A stretch of DNA of 9,315 nt, taken from positions 1 to 9,315 of the forward strand of contig SLEY01000564.1 in assembly GCA_007124535.1 (NCBI GenBank), in the 5' to 3' direction. Below, one piece after another: positions 7,014 through 9,315 of the stretch. The DNA is from Planctomycetaceae bacterium (GTDB lineage: Bacteria > Planctomycetota > Planctomycetia > Pirellulales > Pirellulaceae). Numbering within the stretch: position 1 is the first letter of the stretch; every line of letters starts with the position of its first letter. The position numbers and the translations under genes are program-made. The notes under the pieces were generated by a model. The model saw only the letters and a list, made by a program, of their open reading frames with translations. It made no database searches and was not told the DNA's origin.

Positions 7014-8209
7014 CAGGAACGAACTCCATTCGTGCGATTGACCACCCCGCGAACCCGTTGCTGGCGGCCCACACGCTCGCGGAGGATATTCGGACTGCGC
7101 GCCATGCCCATCGCCGTGGTCTCGGACAGGTAGCCGGCCACCAGCAGCCGGGCCAGATCCTGCTCGAGGGTCTGCATGCCCTGGGCGGTTCCCGATTCCA
7201 TGGTCGAGTAGATCTGCGCGCTCTTTTCGGTGGCGATCAGATTGGCGACCGCCGGCGTCGACGTCAGGATCTCGCTGGTCACCACCCGGCTGCGCCGCGG
7301 CGTCGCGTTGCGGCCCGCAGCGGTGCGAGCGGGCGCTGCGGCGCCGGCCGGACCGTCGGCCACCAGCAGATGCTGGGTGATGATCGCCCGGAGGACCATG
7401 GCCAACTGGCGGCGGATGCCCGTCTGCTCTTCGGCCGGAAACACGGCGATCAACCGCTCGATGGCGCCCACACAGTCGCTGGCATGGACCGTGGTGAACA
7501 CCAGATGCCCCGTTTCCGCCGCGGTGATCGCAGAGCGGATCGTGGCCAGATCGCGGATCTCGCCGACCAGGATCACGTCCGGATCCTGCCGCATCGCCGC
7601 CACCACCGCTTCGTGAAAGTGCTCCGTGTCGCTGCCCACCTGCCGCTGGTTGACCAGTGCCAGCGCGCTGGTGTGCAGGTATTCGATGGGATCCTCGATG
7701 GTGACCAGATGGCAGCGGCGGGTATGGTTGATCCGGTTCAGCAAGGTGGCCAAGGTCGTGCTCTTGCCGGAACCGGTGGGTCCCGCGACGACGACCAATC
7801 CGTCGCTCAATTCACACAGTTTATACAGGCTGTCGGGCAATCCCAATTCGTCCAATTCGCGGAACCGTTCCTCCAGGCGGCGGAGGGCGATGGCCCACTG
7901 TCCCTGCCGGCGGTAGATGTTGTAGCGAAAGCGGGCTCCGCTGGCGCTGCCGATCGCCCCGTCCAGGGAGCCGGGGCCGGTCAAAGGCGGCCGGTGGGAG
8001 AGTTGGGCCAGATGATCGGCGATGGCCTTCACCTGATCGGCCCCGATCCGCGGCCGCTCGTTCTGCGGCTCCAGCACCCCGTGCACCCGCAGGTAGACGG
8101 GTTGGTCGGGAGCGAAGTGCAGATCGGAGGCGTCCCGCGTGACGCACTCGCTCAACAGGCTCTCCAGCAACCGCATCACGGCGGCCGGAGGGTTGCTCTT
8201 CATGGTCAT
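7013..8209 (-). CDS. pilT: PilT-family pilus ATPase with altered C-terminal motif
   Basis: PilT hexamers normally power pilus retraction at the inner membrane. The 398-residue protein has the short PAS-like N-domain (ASDLHFAPDQPVYLRVHG, 27-44), Walker A GPTGSGKS (143-150, K149), Asp box TIEDPIEY (170-177), Walker B DPDVILVGEIRD (209-220) and His box TGHLVFTTVH (233-242). It has no PilB tetracysteine, and the C-terminal GMQTLEQDLARLLVAGYLS is PilT-like. Two departures stand out. About 18 extra Ala/Pro/Arg-rich residues lie around 284-307, between LL and SEIL. The AIRNLIRE motif reads AVANLIAT (320-327), so both arginines are Ala. The catalytic boxes are intact, so ATP hydrolysis is likely, but the retraction function is less certain; PilT2/PilU-like or motor-regulating roles are alternatives. 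The ATG at 8209 overlaps the upstream stop as ATGA; starts at 8221 and 8203 are also possible. Confidence 0.88.
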   Translation of the reverse strand: MTMKSNPPAAVMRLLESLLSECVTRDASDLHFAPDQPVYLRVHGVLEPQNERPRIGADQVKAIADHLAQLSHRPPLTGPGSLDGAIGSASGARFRYNIYRRQGQWAIALRRLEERFRELDELGLPDSLYKLCELSDGLVVVAGPTGSGKSTTLATLLNRINHTRRCHLVTIEDPIEYLHTSALALVNQRQVGSDTEHFHEAVVAAMRQDPDVILVGEIRDLATIRSAITAAETGHLVFTTVHASDCVGAIERLIAVFPAEEQTGIRRQLAMVLRAIITQHLLVADGPAGAAAPARTAAGRNATPRRSRVVTSEILTSTPAVANLIATEKSAQIYSTMESGTAQGMQTLEQDLARLLVAGYLSETTAMGMARSPNILRERVGRQQRVRGVVNRTNGVRS

Positions 8210-8913
8210 ACTTGAATCCACAAGGTCCAGTGGCGGACGTCCGAGTACAAGCCGCTGGCCCCGATTTCCGCCATTTCCAAACTGATCGCCACCACCCCCT
8301 CGCCCGCATCGGCCAACTCCTGGAGCGCGGCCTGGACGTCGGGAAAGCGGCCGTGAAAGCGAATCCGGCGGATCCGCGAGTTGGCCGCATGGTTCGCCGA
8401 TCGCGCGCCGCCCGAGCTGACCGCCCGCGGCCGCGCCCGGCCGGCCCGCGAACCGGCCGCCGCACGCGGAGTGGCCAACGCCTCCTCCAGCGTCCGCGTG
8501 GCTTGGTCCAGCGAAGCGCCCATACCGGCCGTCTCCGCGCCCCGCGCCGGCCCGTCCTCTTCCAACAACAGCCGGTGCCGACGCAGCAGGGCCGTCACCA
8601 TGTCGATCGCGTCGATGTCACGCCGCCGCGCGGTCATCACGCCCGTCAACTCGTCCGCCTCCTGACGCAAACCGGTTTGACGCCGCTCGGCGCCCTCCAG
8701 CTGGTCTTCCAATTCCTTCAGCCGCGAACGCTGCTGCCAGATCTGCTGCGCGGTCGCCGCCCCCGAAAGCTCCTGTTCCAACTCCAGCCGTTGTTCTTCG
8801 GCCGCATTCATCCGGGTCTGAGCCGTTGTGCCGAAGACCCAGGTGTAGATCGTAAAGATCAGGATCGCCGGAAAGATCAGCAGCAGCCGTTTCTCGCGTT
8901 CGGTCAGATTCAT
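8206..8913 (-). CDS. PilO/GspM-like inner-membrane assembly platform protein
   Basis: A 235-residue bitopic membrane protein. A short charged N-terminus (MNLTEREKRL) is followed by one transmembrane helix at about 10-28 (LLLIFPAILIFTIYTWVFG), then a long heptad-rich coiled coil at about 35-118, a flexible Ala/Arg/Gly/Ser-rich linker at about 145-178 and a small terminal domain (about 180-235) with IRRIRFHGRFPDVQAALQEL and a closing WTLWIQV strand. This architecture and the strand-helix ferredoxin-like end are those of PilO and GspM, which pair with PilN/GspL in the periplasm to link the motor and the outer machinery. Sequence identity in this family is low, so the call rests on architecture and position. 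The ATG at 8913 overlaps the preceding stop as ATGA, and the stop overlaps the pilT start the same way. A much longer upstream in-frame extension (to 9129) is ruled out by the overlap with the preceding gene. Confidence 0.8.
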   Translation of the reverse strand: MNLTEREKRLLLIFPAILIFTIYTWVFGTTAQTRMNAAEEQRLELEQELSGAATAQQIWQQRSRLKELEDQLEGAERRQTGLRQEADELTGVMTARRRDIDAIDMVTALLRRHRLLLEEDGPARGAETAGMGASLDQATRTLEEALATPRAAAGSRAGRARPRAVSSGGARSANHAANSRIRRIRFHGRFPDVQAALQELADAGEGVVAISLEMAEIGASGLYSDVRHWTLWIQV

Positions 8914-9315
8914 CGCCCTTCCGCCCCCCTCGCCTCGGCCGGTTCCCTTGCTTCTTCCACCTCGACCTCCACCGCCTCGACCGGCTCCACCGCCTCGACC
9001 GGCTCCTCGGCCTCCCTCGGGGCGGCCGTCGCTTCTTCCTCTACGGCCGGCTGGGGCAGTCCGTTCGATTCGCTTCCCGGCAGCGGGAGGCCCGCGTGGT
9101 GGATGTCCTGGATCAATAACTCGAACCAATACGGACCGCCGTCGGCCAACAAGAAACCGGCTTCCTTGGTGGGCGGATGCACCTGCAACCCCAGCGGCAA
9201 CAGCTGGCTGGCCAGCCGGGCGGCCAAATGCGTCGGCTGATCCGACCGGCGGCTGATCCCCCGGATCCGGATCCCCTCCCGCTGCGTCTCGATCGCCTGG
9301 ATCACCAGCCGGTCC
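8910..9315 (-). CDS. PilN-like periplasmic assembly protein, C-terminal part (5' end outside window)
   Basis: The frame enters the window open at the right edge and ends at a TGA at 8910, so about 134 C-terminal residues are visible. Near the edge, RLVIQAIETQREGIRIRGIS followed by a helix (THLAARLASQLLPLGLQV) and FLLADGGPYWFELLIQDI resemble the beta-alpha-beta end domain of PilN/GspL, in which the strand with IxGxS is followed by a helix and a closing strand. The last 60 residues are a low-complexity acidic tail rich in Glu, Pro, Val and Ala, including two tandem EPVEAV units. Its neighbours (PilO-like, PilT, PilB) support the call. An in-frame GTG at 9305 could be a start but would cut through the domain, so it is probably internal. 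The PilN assignment is inference from context plus weak similarity. Confidence 0.65.
   Translation of the reverse strand, partial: DRLVIQAIETQREGIRIRGISRRSDQPTHLAARLASQLLPLGLQVHPPTKEAGFLLADGGPYWFELLIQDIHHAGLPLPGSESNGLPQPAVEEEATAAPREAEEPVEAVEPVEAVEVEVEEAREPAEARGAEGR
8967..9002. repeat. Tandem 18-bp repeat (two perfect copies) in the PilN-like tail
   Basis: CTCCACCGCCTCGACCGG is present at 8967-8984 and again at 8985-9002, with decayed partial copies on both sides. On the minus strand each copy adds six residues of the Glu/Pro/Val/Ala tail. The period is a multiple of three, so changes in copy number would keep the frame. Confidence 0.8.

Noticed and set aside
5937..7133. 398-codon plus-strand frame opposite pilB
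   Set aside because: Antisense to the PilB motor core, whose Walker and tetracysteine motifs prove the minus-strand frame.
7007..8215. 402-codon plus-strand frame opposite pilT
   Set aside because: It mirrors nearly the whole of pilT and shows no protein family; typical shadow in GC-rich DNA.
8206..9129. 307-codon version of the PilO-like gene starting at 9129
   Set aside because: The extra N-terminus is Gly/Arg low-complexity and overlaps the PilN-like gene in another frame; the start at 8913 with its ATGA overlap and transmembrane helix is far better.

Overview
The window is GC-rich, and every gene I can support lies on the minus strand, so the text below runs from right to left, in the direction of transcription. 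The long open frames on the plus strand are antisense shadows. The gene set suggests a Gram-negative-type, probably environmental bacterium. It combines a PilN/PilO/PilT/PilB-type assembly cluster, a CHC2 zinc-finger ORF directly behind the assembly ATPase, and a very large secreted GH123/DUF4091-type glycosidase. I favour a member of the Planctomycetota. That is an inference from style and gene content, not proof.

Region 1 (9315 to about 5174) is the 3' part of a type IV pilus / type II secretion assembly operon. It holds the C-terminal part of a PilN-like protein (cut by the window edge), a PilO/GspM-like inner-membrane coiled-coil protein, a PilT-family ATPase and a PilB/GspE-family ATPase. 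A short ORF with a DnaG-type CHC2 zinc-finger domain follows. The first four genes overlap by 1 to 4 bases (ATGA, ATGA, TGATG), which indicates tight translational coupling. A very clean intrinsic terminator at 5174-5200 closes the operon. PilN and PilO would form the inner-membrane alignment platform, PilB would power assembly, and PilT would power disassembly or act as a second motor. Two things are odd: the PilT lacks both arginines of the AIRNLIRE motif, and the CHC2 ORF has no ordinary start codon after the pilB stop and has Trp in place of its fourth expected metal-binding Cys.

Region 2 (about 5173 to 4677) is a 497-base stretch with no gene I can support. It contains a two-copy direct repeat with a 22-base period.

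Region 3 (4676 to 3181) holds scpB (chromosome segregation and condensation protein B) followed after 32 bases by yggS (PLP homeostasis protein), probably one transcript.

Region 4 (2997 to beyond the left edge) is one very large secreted protein of at least 999 residues. It has a signal peptide, beta-rich N-terminal modules and a C-terminal GH123/DUF4091-type domain with the catalytic Asp-Glu pair. Only its last few residues are likely to lie outside the window.

I did not find tRNA or rRNA genes, CRISPR arrays, insertion sequences or phage genes. The most unusual candidate is the CHC2 ORF riding on the end of the pilus operon; I do not see a complete undescribed system.
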